Source: Blastobasis lacticolella (lineage: Eukaryota > Arthropoda > Insecta > Lepidoptera > Blastobasidae). From it: a stretch of DNA of 64,000 nt. Under the pieces are notes generated by a model. The model was not told the origin of the DNA, ran no database searches, and was given only the letters and a program-made list of their open reading frames with translations. Numbering within the stretch: the stretch's first letter is position 1; every line of letters starts with the position of its first letter. Positions 22,001 to 37,000 of this stretch are shown here, in pieces. The DNA is taken from contig LR990048.1 of assembly GCA_905147135.1 (NCBI GenBank), positions 9,718,563-9,782,562 of the forward strand, read 5' to 3'. The translations under genes were made by a program, and so were the position numbers.

Positions 22001-25000
22001 AACTCAAAGACCAACATCCAACAACAAATCGAGGTAGTGTCGAGTGGCACATAAATAAAGTATATGGGTTTAAATTCGATTAGTATATCCCATAGTATTA
22101 AGTTGGTATTTTAACACATACGAAGACGACCCCGACGTAACGCGGCTCCATTACTAGGGCCTTTAGGTTGATGTGGTCCCGTTAACTGTGTCAATGTGTT
22201 CCTTGTATGGAAATGTCCACTGAATACAGTACAGATATAATAATATCGTTTTCATAAAAGTGTCCACTCTACAGAGCAGTCCTCAATGGCAACGGTGGCC
22301 TACGGTTGTGCGACGGGCGGTTTTGAGGTCTTTTGTTGGTCGGGCGACGTGGGTGCACGACTGCTGTTAATTAGGATAGCGCCTACTGATACGTACACTG
22401 TACAGAAATGCCCACTCTACAGAAGAATCCACTGTCGTAATGTCCAATCTATGGGAATGACGACTCTAGACCCTACCGCTTTCTAATTATTTACTACAGA
22501 ATACCCCCCCTAAAACTTAATACAATAATAATACTAATTATACATAGACTACTAAATGATTTAATAAAACATAAATAAATATATAATACTATTACAAAGT
22601 CATAGAGAGATAGTGCTATTTTAAGCTTCTTTTAAATGTGTGAAGTGATGGACACTCTTGGACGTGCTTTGGAAGTTTGTTCCATAACTGAGCAGCTCTG
22701 ACTGTGAATGACTCAACTCCTTCACAGTCAGATCTCAGAGAAAAATCTTGTATTGTCCCAAGGATAAACCAGAGTACTTTCTAGGCAAGAGCATATTTCT
22801 AGGCAAGAGCGAGGACAGGGAGTTTTAGGAGTGCCTATGACCCCTTTCGGCTTCATCATCAGACCCTGGACACCCTCTAGATTAAAACAATTTCAACACA
22901 ATTCATACGAGCATAAGCACGAGGGATTTATCATATTTGTTGAAGAATTCCTCGCCTTCCCTATTCATGGTATCATAACATTACATTGTCATCGAACATA
23001 CATAAGAACGTAAATTTGCAGTTCAATAGGAAAACGGAAAGTGGTTAAAAACTTGCAAGATTTTATTAAGCATTGTGGACAGTCCCCTGAGGACAAGTAA
23101 AGTAAGGTAAAATTACAATTAGTTTATAAAAGACTTTAAGGGCTCGCGCTGGGGACCAGAGTTCGCCGGACCAGCAGTACCAGGGTCGGGGGCTTGAGGA
23201 TCAGCTGGGGGTAGAAGACAGTATAGTACGGATCAGCGCCAACGGCGCTGGCCCAATTTAGTAACTTTTAACCAACTTCCAGAACAAAGAAGGAGGAAGT
23301 TATCAACCATCACCGATTACTCGAAGACGCCTGGACCGATTTAGAAAATCCTTTTTTTGTTTAATAGGGTATACTTTCCAGGTGGTCCCGTGGTCGTTAC
23401 GTCAGGATCTGAGGATGGGATCCTGGAGAAATCGAGGTCAAGCCTCGAGAATTATAGGCTTATATATATATATATACAGGGTGTTTCATAATACATGTAT
23501 AAAGCCGAAAGGGTGTTAAAGTAGAGCTTTCAAAGAGTGCACTGGCGACTTCATTTTATCCGGACATTGAATTTTAATTTTAATAAAAAAAATTAATTTT
23601 TAAAGATAAATAACCATATCGACTACGTTGAAGCGCAGCTCTATTTCAAGTTGATGATCATATAAAAAACAGGTTAATAACCTCGTGCGACCCCTATCGA
23701 AACAAAGCAACCTCCTCAAGCCTACTACCAGGAGCCTAATGCTGCGTACACACCGGGCGATGTGTGACGCGCACCAGTTTCGACTAACGATTGTCCGTTG
23801 GCGTGTGCCAGCCGGCAATCCGCAGTGCAGCGTGGCGGTAACATCAAACGGATAGAAGTAATCATCCAATCGCAGTTTGGGCGGATACCGAAGGCCAACA
23901 AACAAACGTGCAAATACGAGCCCGAATCGGTTCCCAAAACTCCCAAAGATCGTTTGCTTGACCACGAAATGCAAGTATTAGACCTTAGAAGTCCAAATAA
24001 CCATGATCCAATCTGGTCAGGTTCCCTTGGTAGCAGGGTTAGGAGCCAGGACTGTCAGATGGCAGTCGCTCCACTGCAATTAATTACCTAATCTGCCCAA
24101 TCCTAGATCATGGACCATAGTCAAGGCGGACCACGGGCACGGAAAATAATTTTGTGGAGAGAAAAGAATTTGTTACAGTGGAGCGACTACCATCTGACCT
24201 CCATGACCCTGCTACCAGGGGAACCTGACTAGATTGGATCATGGTTACAATTTCAGTTGCCAGAATTTGCAGATTTCATCATGATGTTTCCCTCACCATA
24301 GGAGCATCGGTTAATTTCAACTAATGTACATAACTCAGAAAAGAGTCATTGGTACATTGCCACAGCTGGATTCGAACCCGGCACCTCTCTCGCTTACAAG
24401 TCGGATACTCAACCGCCCAGCCACCAACGTTCTTGAAAAACATACTTAAGATAGCTACATAACTAAAACAGAATTCGTTCAATTGATAAATCGTTCTACA
24501 CAAATAAGTAGGTACTATGTCCTACTAAAATGGTTCACTCATCTAGGGACCTACGTAGCGTAGGGAACCACCTATGAGACTACTTTTGTTGAAACAGATT
24601 ACAGACAGATTTTACTAAATACCTACATGTTTTCATGAACAGATAAAAGCGCTGTCTTTTCTACCTTTTTCCCGTCGGAAAAGAACCTCCTAACGTTACG
24701 ATTAGGTACTAGCTAGGTAGCATATCTGTAAGTCTAGCTAGAACCTAGACCTTTAAAGCATGTAGGTACGTACCTTTTTAAAGTTATTTTATGAAAACAA
24801 ACAGCGTCAGGTGCCATACTTTCTTGCTTTCTTGTGGCTCGGATGACTGATAGGTATTAACTATCAAGTAAGCTTGCACTCGTATCGTAGCGTAGCTAGG
24901 TAGGTACACTCCATACACACAGATACACAACACTACGCAGGCTCTGGTTGCTATGCAATACGTAAGTAGGTAGGTACCATGGTGTTTGGCCTACTGCTAG

Positions 25001-28000
25001 CTTGCATTCATGCACAGAATAATGATTATCACAATACTTAAACGTTGAACGCTGAACACAGACAAGACTACGTTAATACTGGTACCTGAAGCTATAAATC
25101 ATTCGTTCACATCGTTAACACTCTTATCACAGTTATCTTCACAATAGGTACTTAGGTATCCTACAACTACAACGCAACAATCATTTCGGTCACGCGAAAA
25201 GCTAAAAACTGAATGAACGAATACGACGCGAAAGTAGGCAAATTTCGTCAATGGAAGTCGCGCCGTGGGTCAAACCACAAAATAAAGAACGGCCCGCCAA
25301 AGTATTCTATTTTTAGATTTTGTAGTTTTCAGTTTCTATTTTGATGTCAAAAGCGCCGCCACAGCTCCGGCGCCGGCCTTGACCTTGACGGCACGTGCAA
25401 AAGGATTCGTACTTAGGGATCCGTGTTTTAGGGGTCTCACTTATTTCGCCTTTTATGTTCTCTCGTTTTATGTTCTCCTGGTAGTTGCACCATAATGTTG
25501 ATTTTTTTTTTATTTGTTAAAGTGTGTCTCAAGCGAATCCAACTGTGGGCTTAATAATAATCCTTATGGCGATGGCCTACATTTGCTTATCACGATTTTA
25601 TCGGGTAGTTTGGTACAATGACAGTAACCTAGACAGTAATCTCTAAAATTGTGTTTGGGTCCGTGCTCCACCTAGGTGACCTAGGTTCTCCAATTGGGTG
25701 AAGCATGGGATATTTACAGGTAAAGCTCCATCAACTAAGAATCATTTAGTTAATTTTAGTTGATAAGAAATGTTCGTGAAAACGATAGGTACGATTACCT
25801 ACGCGACACTGAAACATGACTGACAGACATGACATGAGAAAGCAAACTCGTGAAAAGACAAAGATGTTACATTAATTAGAGTTTGCTACATTAATATGCT
25901 ACAGTAATTTGAATAAGACTACTTTGCTATTAGTTAGGTGGTGGTGCACTTTCGTAAAAACTATGAATGAACCTTTTGAATTAAAATCTTAATTGATTAC
26001 AATATTTTTTTGTACAGAACCCTCGAAACCAAAAAATACAAAACGGATAATTTAGACCTCCTTAATATTGCGCCTAGTACGTGGGGTGTCCATAAAATAA
26101 GCCAGTGCAAATACAGGCATGACGCATTTCATCTTAGTCCTCACAGTGACAACGCATCTGCTGTTCTGCATGTTTGTTGCCTGCAACCTAAATGCTTAAA
26201 TCGTAGATGTAATGGGCGACGGTTACCGCTTGCCGTCAGGTGGACTATCACTGCGTAGCATAAAACAAGTAATTGTACTGCCACTAGGCCACTAGGTACA
26301 TATTTGTTTCTTAAGCGTTGTTGACACTAAAAACTAAGTAGTAACAGACGTTCCCCTTTTTCTGGAGCCAACCAACCATTAGTTGCAGTTGATACTAATC
26401 CTTACGCAAGATAAAATAATCGCATTTGAGTGTGGAATATGTGGTCGGACGTCCGACCAAGGACGGCATTCCCGCGCATCCGTATTAACCCAAAAGCTGC
26501 TTTATTTTATACTTCGTAAGGATTAGTATCGACTGCAAGTGATGATTGGTCGGCTCAAGGCAAACCGTAGCGTCTGTTACTAGTGAATTGAAGATAGGGT
26601 AAAACCGGGTCTCCTGACCGTACCTAGTACGTAAATAGTGTTGCTAGGTATTTTTTCAGCTTTTCAAATTTAATATTCACCTTCTTGAATTCAAACATGA
26701 GTAGAATTTAATAATTACTATTAGATAGGTACTAAAATGACATCTTTCCTTATTTTGGAGCTGGCGGAAAAGTTCAACGAGAAATGCATAAACTTGTGCC
26801 AAGACTCACCACATGCATTCAACAGGATGTAGACTGAGTGAAAAAATAGACAATAAAGTACAACAACAATATCGTGTAGTTTTGCTGCACTTTCCAAAAA
26901 TATTAAAATCTAGTGAATGTACTTTATGGACACCCTGTGATATCAGTATCCCGTACATAGTCCACCTGCTTCAGTCATGACTGCCTAGTACAATAGAAGA
27001 TATGGCGCAGACGCGAAATCAAGCTGTAACTTTTTTGCCTATTAATGTTTATTGTGTTTTCGCAATTAGTTTGAAGACTATGTACCTAGGTGCAACATTG
27101 TGTTGAAGGCAACAAAAAACAAATAAATTAAAGTAGAAACAAACATCTAAATGTCTTGTTTTTGTGCCGGACTGCTCACGAGCTGCTTGTAATAATAATT
27201 TTATTAACCAGCCACTTGAGGTATTGATCGTAGTGATCTTTAGATTGAATTTTAAAACTCATATGAAACGGTAGGTAGAAAAGACTTAAAGGGACAAAAC
27301 CTATATCCTATCTGTAACTGGTAAAATTGTATTATTCAGTTGATTGACCTGATTATGAACTTGAGTGATCTATTACAACTGATTTCTAGAGATGCAGTCT
27401 TTCGTTTTCAAAATGTGATTATCGACATTGAAAAAGAAAAAGTTCGATAGTCATTTTCTCGGTAACTATTCCACGCACGAAAAAAATAATTGTACCTATC
27501 GTTTTAATACGTTTAGCACTCCATCCAGTTCACGGCTTTATACATGTATTATGAAACACCCTGTATATGACGGATCACGGTCAATAGTATGGACTCATGT
27601 GGTCAATAGTACGGACTCATGACGATGAAAACGGAAGTGGGAGTGCGCCCTCTGGTGGGGCGTGCTGACAGAGTCTCGACGGCACGACTCGGGCCGAGTG
27701 GCGGCCATTCTTGGCGCGACCGCCGCCGAGGAGTGACGCGTCTTGAAACTGTCTCCACATTTCGTTTGTTTACGTTTGAAGTTCGTTAATAGAAAGTGTT
27801 ATTTACGTTAAAAATAAAGTAATTTTAAAATCACCTTTGAAATAAGAAAGTAAAATACCTCAACTGCCTACATTTGTAATACCGCTCTGAATTCTAGTGA
27901 AATTATAAGTGATGTGCAAAAATGAAATGGAATAAATACAGTGGAGTAAATGTGAACCTTTTCTTTAATTTATCTGGACGAATACGACCTAATACTGATA

Positions 28001-31000
28001 TCACCACCCTGATGACAATGATCCTGATACACCCCTTTCCTTCACGCGACGACATCAGAAGCGGTGATGACGAACGCAACGCCCAAGAGATGGTATGATG
28101 AAAAGCAACAAAGAAAATGCAGATACGCTACGTGAAAGCGTAATAATAAAAGAAAGGTGATTACTCGATCCAGTTGAGTTGCCTACATTAAAATGTAAAA
28201 TGATTTAACATGTTCAAAGCGCAGCCAAGAGTCCAAACACCCCGAGATATAAGACAAAGACTTCGTCAGAAAGATTGGGGGATTCATAAAGTAAACAGCA
28301 GATCATCTGTACCAAATGGGTCATGGTCAAGGCAGACCCCGGGCCTTCGAGAGCACCACTGGGATATCGACAACATTATTAAAAATCGAGTGAAACTTAC
28401 TATGGACGGCACTTTGGTATTGCTTCTTTGTTTTTGTTAAATTTAATTTAGATTACTCATGTAAAATATTTTCCTTTTTAAATATAAAATTGTGTTAGTT
28501 AAATAATTTGCGTAGTTCTATATTAGCCAGCTATAAAGTTTATTCAATGACTTTAAAGTAAACGCTTACATTTAGATTCATTTAGCAGTGTGGTTTGACA
28601 CCACAAGTAAATTAATTGCTTAGATTTCTGCAGATTAAATAAAATCAAACAATTAAAAACGGTGTATATTATTTTTTTATTTTTGTTTTACTAATACAAT
28701 TATTTTCTTCTATTGCATAACAATGGTGCACAACGGTTCGCTTCACCTACGAGAACAACATTGGAATGCAACGCTGGACTGGTAGCCTCAACGTGATTGT
28801 TTCAACATGGGACGACGATGGTAGACAATCTGCAAGTGTACATGACTGAGAAATGATGTGATATTAACAGTTCCTCTCTATCTGGTGAGTCCTATACATA
28901 ATTATTATTTAGTAAAAACCTGTGCTGAAGAGGCTCCCTAGCGGATTTTAGGAGTTATTTACTTTGACAATTAAGAAAAGTATTCTGACAGAAACACTAT
29001 TGATACCCTTAGTAGAGAGAATGGCAGGTTTATTTGTATCTTTAGTGAAACTACAAATAGAAAGAATATAAACAAAACATAAACAACGTCAGTTACGTCA
29101 GTGTTACAATTTGTTGGTAAAAATGTCAAAAACTACTGCTAAGTTTAAAAATGTTAGCTTTTGCGGGTACCTATGTCAATTAATGTAGGCTGTCTGATAG
29201 AAAGTTACTAAGAAAAAAAATCACTCCACAAAAATAGTAAGAATTATGTTAAATCCGTCCCAATGTCAAACAGTGTTTATAGTAAAAAAAGTGTTATTTA
29301 ATCTAAGATTATTTTACCATCTTGAAACATGGTGCGCTATGATTTTACGTATTACCAACATCACGTCAGTTATCAGAAAACAAGAATAAGAAATACTTGG
29401 AAAGCATAGTGCTATTATTTTTATAAATTGAGTACGTAAGCATAGTTATGGTGGTGCTGCTGCTGACTGACTTCTTCTTCTTGATCGTTGCCTCACTGCT
29501 GAGGATCCTGACATCATCGGTAAACTGCATGTCTCCATCGGTTTCGATGAATCGTTCGGATATTTGGTCCACCCATCTCTTCGGACTTCGGCCTCTGGGT
29601 CTCTTGCCTTCGACTTTTCCCGTCACCATAAGTGGTTCCAGATTGCTGATTAAGTAAATATTTGATAATAACAGTGTGGCAGGGATGCCGTAGCAGTGAA
29701 TTTGTGGAACAATTAGCTGGTGTACTTTAGGATGTTGTCTTAGAGATAGGATAGGCTTTACATAGGCTTTGAATGTGCAAATTCAATAACGACCCCGCGA
29801 TCTCCGCGATTTCTATGCGAGCGGGAGGGTGCAAACATGTATCGAGAGAAAAAAAAGAGAAAAATTATTAGCGTGTTTGTTTACATTTAACAGGAGAAAT
29901 TCTAACGAAATTTTCCATATTTCAGTATAATGTTTGTTATTGTGGTCGTAGTTTCCCAATATTGTAGAATAGAGAGATAAGATATCCGCGGTAAAAATGG
30001 GATCACCGATATACGTTTCTTTTAATACTACAAAAAAAAAGGTAGTTTGGTTAGTAACGTAATTTTATATTAGTATCAAGTTATTTAACAAAAAAAAAAA
30101 AGTAAACACGAGTAAGTGAACTGATTGACGGTAGATAATTTCGAATTATGTTTTGAGTAACTAAAGATAAACCTGTGACTTAGTACGACCGAAAACCATG
30201 TGTACTAAGTCAATGTGACTTAGTTTGACCTGGATAAAGACTTTGTTAGACGGATCAATCTAAGACGCTAACCCAATACGTGACGACTATCGAGCCGAGG
30301 TTTTTATGAGATTTATGTGATCGTTTTGTTTTCTCAAAATTTGTTGCATCATCGGATGAAGGTGATCGTGTTTTATCAGTGATGGTGGGCTAATGGAGCC
30401 TATGGGAGAGTTTTATGGTTGCTTACCGGCCTGATGGAGGCTATGGGAGCGTGGCTAATAGCAGGTAGTTGTTTTAAGCTTTGTGAGAAAGTGTTGAACG
30501 ATAACGATGATGAGAAAGTCCAGATATTTTGGTGATAGTTCAATAGCCGGTTTTATAAATTATTTTTAGCTTCGAGTACTGAAATTTCCTTGATTACTGA
30601 TATATAGTAACTATTTTGAGTTCTGTTGTTGTGCCAGTAAGATGAGACAGTGTAAGCAATGGTGAGATTTCATATCCTTCTGCCAGTACAAGTTTTTAAG
30701 TACCTGAATTGTTGTTGAGGTCAAACATCCAGATTTATTTGGCTGACTTGGAGTGACCCGGGAGTCATGTGTGTGACTCATTGGGCTAAGAGCCCCGAAA
30801 GTCTCGGATGTTGTGGCTGTAGATAGCAAATTTTATTTTGTAATTTTTTTTAGAAGGCGGCTTGATTTGGGATGCCTTCGTTATTACAAACATTGTTAAA
30901 TGGTTTCAAAATGGGAGCTTAAACGTAACGTAAAGTCTAGATAGAGTATACTCGTTCGAACAGTTAAAATCGATGACGATGATTATTGCTTGTTTAGTTT

Positions 31001-34000
31001 TGGTGTGGCAACAAATGGACTATTGTTACCTATAACTGGCGTATCAAATAGACGTGAGAGCTTCTTATTATTAAACTTCTGATTTAGTTTTGATATTGGG
31101 CAGTAGAAATAATGATTATTTTTATTTTATTTTATTTTGTTGTTTTTGTAGAGATGACACCGTAAACAGTTGTTCGGATCTGTGACGATTACTTGTTGTG
31201 TAACTCGTAGGCCGTTATTGACCGGGTTATGATAGCAGATAGACTGTTACCTATTACTGACTTAGTACAGATTTGGTCGAAGGATTGACCACGAGCTGAG
31301 AATCTATAGACAGCTTCTATTTATTTGTCCCGCCTGTGTGGCTCCCGCCTGTGTGGCTCCCGTCTGTGTGGCTCCCGCCTGTGTGGCTCCCGCCTGTGTA
31401 GCTCCCGCCTGTGTGGCTCCCGCCTGTGTGGCTCCCGCTTGTGTGGCTCCCGCCTGTGTGGCTCCCGCCTGTGTGGCATCCCGCCTGTTTGGCATTTCGC
31501 CTGTGTGGCATAGTCTGTGTGACATTAAGTCTGTGTGGTATTTAGCCTGTGAGGCATTCTACCTGTATGGCATTTCGCCGGTGTGGCATTTTTATGTGTG
31601 GCATTTTGCCTCTGTGAAATTTACCCGTGTGTGACATCTTACCTGTATCGTGCTTTGGTAGACGTGACACAGGATATATGATGAATAAACTCATAGTTTG
31701 ACGATTAGAGTGGCACTGACCAGAGTGACACCCAACCTGTGTGGCACCTAGTCTGTGTGGTATTTCGATTGTGTGCAGGTCCAGTTGCGTGGCGGCCTGG
31801 TTGCGTGGCGGCCTGATTGCGTGGCGGCCCGACTGATGGCGTCCGTCGTGTGGTGGTTCGTCGCCTGTGTGTCATTTCTACTGTATGGTAACATTACTTA
31901 TTCTTTTTAAATTAGGATGGCGCTGACGGATGACCAAAAATCATATGGCATTTAATGAAGGAGTGTTTCAATCCCACTCGAAGTAACATTGGGTCTTTTG
32001 CTGAGTACTGAAAATTTGATGTAGGTATGTCACATATTTGTAGTGAATCTAAGTACCTACAGTAATGGACGTCGGGGACGATACGCGAGCTCTGTGATTG
32101 GGGCTTGTTTCCCACTCAACAAGAGCATCAAGGGGAAAACACTGATGACGATGATTAAACCTTCTTCATTGGTGGTAATTGTGATACGGTTCATAGTCTG
32201 GTGTTATACCTTGTCACGCCTCTCTAATGAACTGAAGTCGTAGCTGAATTTATGTCGGCAACTTATAAAGAATAATTTATGTACAAGATGATGTTGTTAT
32301 CTCTCAATCTACAGAAGTTTAGTATGATAAATGATAATGGACGTATGTTTTATGTGAAGAATTTGTGGGTTAATGCAGTCGTGATAGATCCAATCACATG
32401 ATTCATAAGACTTATTTGGGTGATGTGTTGTGGTCAGAAGTGACCGAGCGAATATAGTACTGTGCTATGGTTTTCATGTTTCAGATTACACACGAGGACG
32501 TGTGTACAGCAGGACGGCCGTGACGGATCACGGTCAATAGTATGGACTCATGTGGTCAATAGTACGGACTCATGACGATGAAAACGGAAGTGGGAGTGCG
32601 CCCTCTGGTGGGGCGTGCTGACAGAGTCTCGACGGCACGACTCGGGCCGAGTGGCGGCCATTCTTGGCGCGACCGCCGCCGAGGAGTGACGCGTCTTGAA
32701 ACTGTCTCCACATTTCGTTTGTTTACGTTTGAAGTTCGTTAATAGAAAGTGTTATTTACGTTTAAAAATAAAGTAATTTTAAAATCACCTTTGAAATAAG
32801 AAAGTAAAATACCTCAACTGCCTACATTTGTAATACCGCTCTGAATTCTAGTGAAATAATAAGTGATGTGCAAAAATGAAATGGAATAAATACAGTGGAG
32901 TAAATGTGAACCTTTTCTTTAATTTATCTGGACGAATACGACCTAATACTGATATCACCACCCTGATGACAATGGTCCTGATACACCCCTTTCCTTCACG
33001 CGACGACATATATATATATATATATAAGCCTATTGAAAAATTTTCATTGACAAGAATTTGCATTTAAAAAATATTTGGAGAAATGGAGCTGATGGTGATG
33101 ATCACAGGCCACCGTAACACCTCAATACTATTCCCTCAGAACTCCGTCAGTTATAGACCGATTTGAAAATTCCTTTTTTTAAAGGGTACAATACTCTTGA
33201 GGTAATTCCATTTTGATCAGGTCAGGATCTGATGATGGAGACCCTTTCAAATCGAGGGAAGCCCTTAAAATTGATAGGCACGTATGGGGTTTTTGTTATT
33301 ATATCTTACTCACGTGTTCGCTTCAGTGTGTCACCATTTGATGCTGCTGTGCTGATGATGAAGCCACAGAACTCCTTAAAGATTGGGTGTAAGGGGATAG
33401 TACAGCAATTTGTCGACAGGATCTAGGTACCCAGTAGTATCTATAGGTAATGATGCTTAAGGGTATCATAACCACTGAAAATTGCTAAAACAAAAAAATT
33501 AAACCGTTATCAAAACACAATAAAGTAAATAATAAGCTTATATCATACAATACGAGTAAGTTAGATATCGTTATTTATGCAGTCGGTGCTACGCACCAAC
33601 CCTCCCCTTCCCCAAAATGTCTTACTTACCCCCTCGCCTAGACGAACATGATTGTGCTGGCACCGATTCCAAAAATAATGATATCCAACTTACTTGTATT
33701 GTATGATAAAAAGTGTGTTACAAGCTTTTTGTGATTTTTTAACATTATTCTAGCGTTATCAAATATGACAACACTCCATCATTCATAGTTTACTAGAGTA
33801 CTTGTCCAGTACTCTACTCACAGTACTGGTCAAGACAAATTAAACGAGACTAAACTCGATGGTTTTATCATTCATCGTTTAGTTCCTATGACTACCTTCC
33901 GGCTTCATAATTAGACCCTCGATACCACACAAGGTTACAGATTTTGTCAACACAAAACAAACGAACTATTTTTGATAAAATAAAAGTACTTGTACGTAAC

Positions 34001-37000
34001 TAAGATTACTTAATAATATACAAGCAACGCACGCAGAGTCCAAGAACTGATGGGTGACCATTTCAGACTTTGATGCTAGTCAAACTTCGAAGCGAGTTTG
34101 ACCAAGGTCTTCCGCTAGAGACCCTAGGACTAGTTGAACAGTTTCAGGCACCACGTAACAGAATAAGAAACCATGCCTCTCTAGCCTAATATAAAAAAAA
34201 TCGCTGATCACCTTTTTTCTCCATCATTAGATCAACTGACTAATACCATAATATTGCATATTCATCAAATTACAGAAATTTTCAATTTAATTGATTACCG
34301 GGAAGTGGGTCAAATCCCTGGGCAGGGAAAGGCTATGAATTTTTTAGAAGGCCGATTAAATTAGGAGCCTTGGTTGTCGAGCGAATTCGGTCCCGCTGCG
34401 GCCATGTGCCAATGACTCTTTACATTAGTTGAACACTAACCGATGCTCTTACGGTGAGGGAAAACATCGTGATAAAACCTACATATTCAGGCGACTGAAT
34501 GTGTAACCATGATCCAATCTGGTCACGCTCCCCTGGTAGCAGGGTTACGGAGGTCAGATGGCAGTCGCTCCACTGTAATTACCTGATGTGTCAAATCCTG
34601 GATCATGATCAAAGCAGACCCCGGGCCCTCGTGCGCAACCGGGACATTAACTACAAGATGATGATGATGAGGTGGCGATGAATTTAAAAAAAGTTATAAA
34701 ACAGTAATATATTATTACACTTACTAAAAGCATAATGTCTGAAGCTGGTTTGGAAAATCTGATACACTTAAACACAATCTGAACAGCTTGGGATGCAATT
34801 ATGATCACATTATGGCAAGGATTAGATATTGATCCTTTGCAAGGGACATGTTATTGTGAACGATCTTTTAAATACTCTTTTCAATATTCAGAATAAATAC
34901 AGTAGCAACCCTAGTGAGTCGGCAAGTTTACGTCATAATTTTCGAAGACGACGGAAGTGGACCTTCTGTTAGTTATTTATTTTGTGGTATAGTTTAGAAG
35001 ACCTTCCGTCTTCATTATCATATTAACACGATGGTGCCACTGAGCTTACATTGCTCCTAGAGCACCAGTTCCTAAATAGATAGTCGTCGATATTTCAAGT
35101 GACACTGTCAAACTTAAAACCGAAAGAATTTTTGAAATAATTTTAGATTCGTAGATTAAACCCAAGAACATACAAATTTGTGTAAAGTGGACGTTCTGAT
35201 AACTGTATCAGATCCAAAAGGCATCCCTAGAAGGCAGGTAAAAAATACTAAAAAATTATGCTGCCCATTTTCCGGTTCACGGAGGCAATGAGGAGGAGGC
35301 AAGGAGGTTTGTCTGAGTGGTCTTTAATTAGATCCCATCAAAATATGAATGTGAATAGCGGTACCATGTTTGGTACAAACGACTCGCTGTAGGCTTCGCT
35401 GGTTCAAAAATTAAACAGCCCCAAAATGATTGTCCGGTGTCATTTTGTTTTTGTTCTTTTAATGTCAACTTATTTACTTTCGATTAAATAAATAGGTTCA
35501 TCTATAAAATGTATTAACACTTTTTATTTACTAGTTTATTCGTTCTATCGAGCCAAGTTATAAATTATATTTATGAGTATTCCTAACTTGGCATCATCCA
35601 GTTGACTATCCGATGTTAGGCATAGAAGTAGAAAAAAATAACTTTAGTTGCTACTAAATTAAGTTGTATGAAGTGGATGAGGATACCATGCCCACCTAAT
35701 TTTATGACGCTGCCCTAATTTGAACATGGTAATGCGATGGGCAGTTTTGAGATCTTCTATTGGTCGGGCGACGTCCGACGTACCGCATACGACCATGGTC
35801 GCAGGACCGTTGCCAACAAAGACAGTGCCTTGCGACTCTTAATTCGAGCCCTAGTGCCACCATATACCAATGATTATTTTATGAGTTATTTAGTTGATCA
35901 CATGATAACTAACCGACGTTCTTAGGGTGAGGAAAAACATCGTGTTGAATCGTGCACATTCAGTCGTATGAATGTGTACGTATGGTTCAATATCGTCCAT
36001 GGTTCCCCTGTTAACAGAGTCACGGAGGTCAGATGGCAGTCCCTGGATTGTAATAACCCGATCTGCCAAATCCTGTATCGTGGTTAAGGCTCCTCCGGAC
36101 CCTCGCGTGCAAGAGCACAACCGGGACGTAAGTCCCGTATGTGTATTAACTAGATATAAACGATGTAAAGTTAATCTGTTTCTAGATCTCTGCCTTGCGG
36201 ACGTGGCTTTAAATCCAGTACCCATAGAATTGGAAAAACTTCATCGTTGCATTCCAAATTTATGCAAAGATCTAATATCGGGATCGCCGTCGGTGGCGTA
36301 TACTCTAAGCCACAGGTAGGCATATAATCATTAGTAGTACGAACTTACTTTCATAGTTGTGTAACTGGAGCACGATTACGATAAATTAAAACATTCGCGT
36401 CCATAAGTAACTCGTCTCTAATCCATTTCTAATAATCATCCAATTTAATTCTAGCCGCGCGAAATTCGGTATTACTCTTGTTTGAATGTCAATGCCAACC
36501 AAAGTTGAGTTGAAACTGCACCGAAATATTGTTAAAAATTTTTAGGTTTATACTTTTATATGAAATAATCACTAAAATAGTTTTACAGGGTAACAAAGGA
36601 CATATATATTCTTTTTACTCGACTGTATGTTGGCTATTTTGGGAATCTGATGATATGAGAATCAAATTTTTTGCTGATGATGTTAAAGGATTAATTGCAA
36701 GTTACTGCTGAGTTTATTTTGTTTCCAAAGGTACGCAAATTTCGGTACTGTAGAGCGTCGGTGGGCTAATAATTAACGTGTCCTACTCATAAGCGAGATA
36801 CTGAGTTCAATCGCCATAGTACCAATGACTTTTTCGGAGTTTTGTATGTACATTAGTTCAACACTATCAACTGTTCTTCAAGTATCCCTGATCAATTAAA
36901 AAAAATATTGTTTTCTCACAATAACAAGATTATCTATGCCTTCAGGCGAAAGAAAGTAAAAATATGTTATGGTATATGGTATTAAATAGGTATTAATGCT

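Larger units (their letters stand above)
27568..33008. mobile_element. Non-autonomous LTR retrotransposon (LARD-like), 5.44 kb
   Basis: LTRs at 27568-28054 (487 bp) and 32521-33008 (488 bp) start TGACGGATC and end GACGACA. They differ at only three places: one T insertion and two substitutions. TATA flanks both sides (27564-27567, 33009-33012). The 4.47-kb interior has no gag, protease, reverse transcriptase or integrase in any frame. I also see no clear primer-binding site or polypurine tract. It holds a LINE fragment (29366-29640) and a 15-bp tandem array. It lies in intron 3 of C16orf89-like copy 1. Orientation is unassigned. Confidence 0.85.

Noticed and set aside
22286..22486. 66-codon open frame
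   Set aside because: Part of it recurs at 35737-35780 in a non-coding context, so it is a dispersed repeat.
25250..25400. GC-rich patch as a promoter or first exon of another gene
   Set aside because: No ATG with a following frame or donor could be matched to any downstream exon.
31328..31500. Regularly spaced repeat that could suggest a CRISPR array
   Set aside because: Units abut with no spacers and the genome is eukaryotic.
31304..31634. Open frames on both strands with five-residue repeats
   Set aside because: A 15-bp tandem unit keeps all frames open; coding on both strands at once shows it is not a gene.
27568..33008. Segmental duplication as the source of the two 487-bp copies
   Set aside because: TG...CA ends and TATA on both outer sides only are the pattern of LTR integration.
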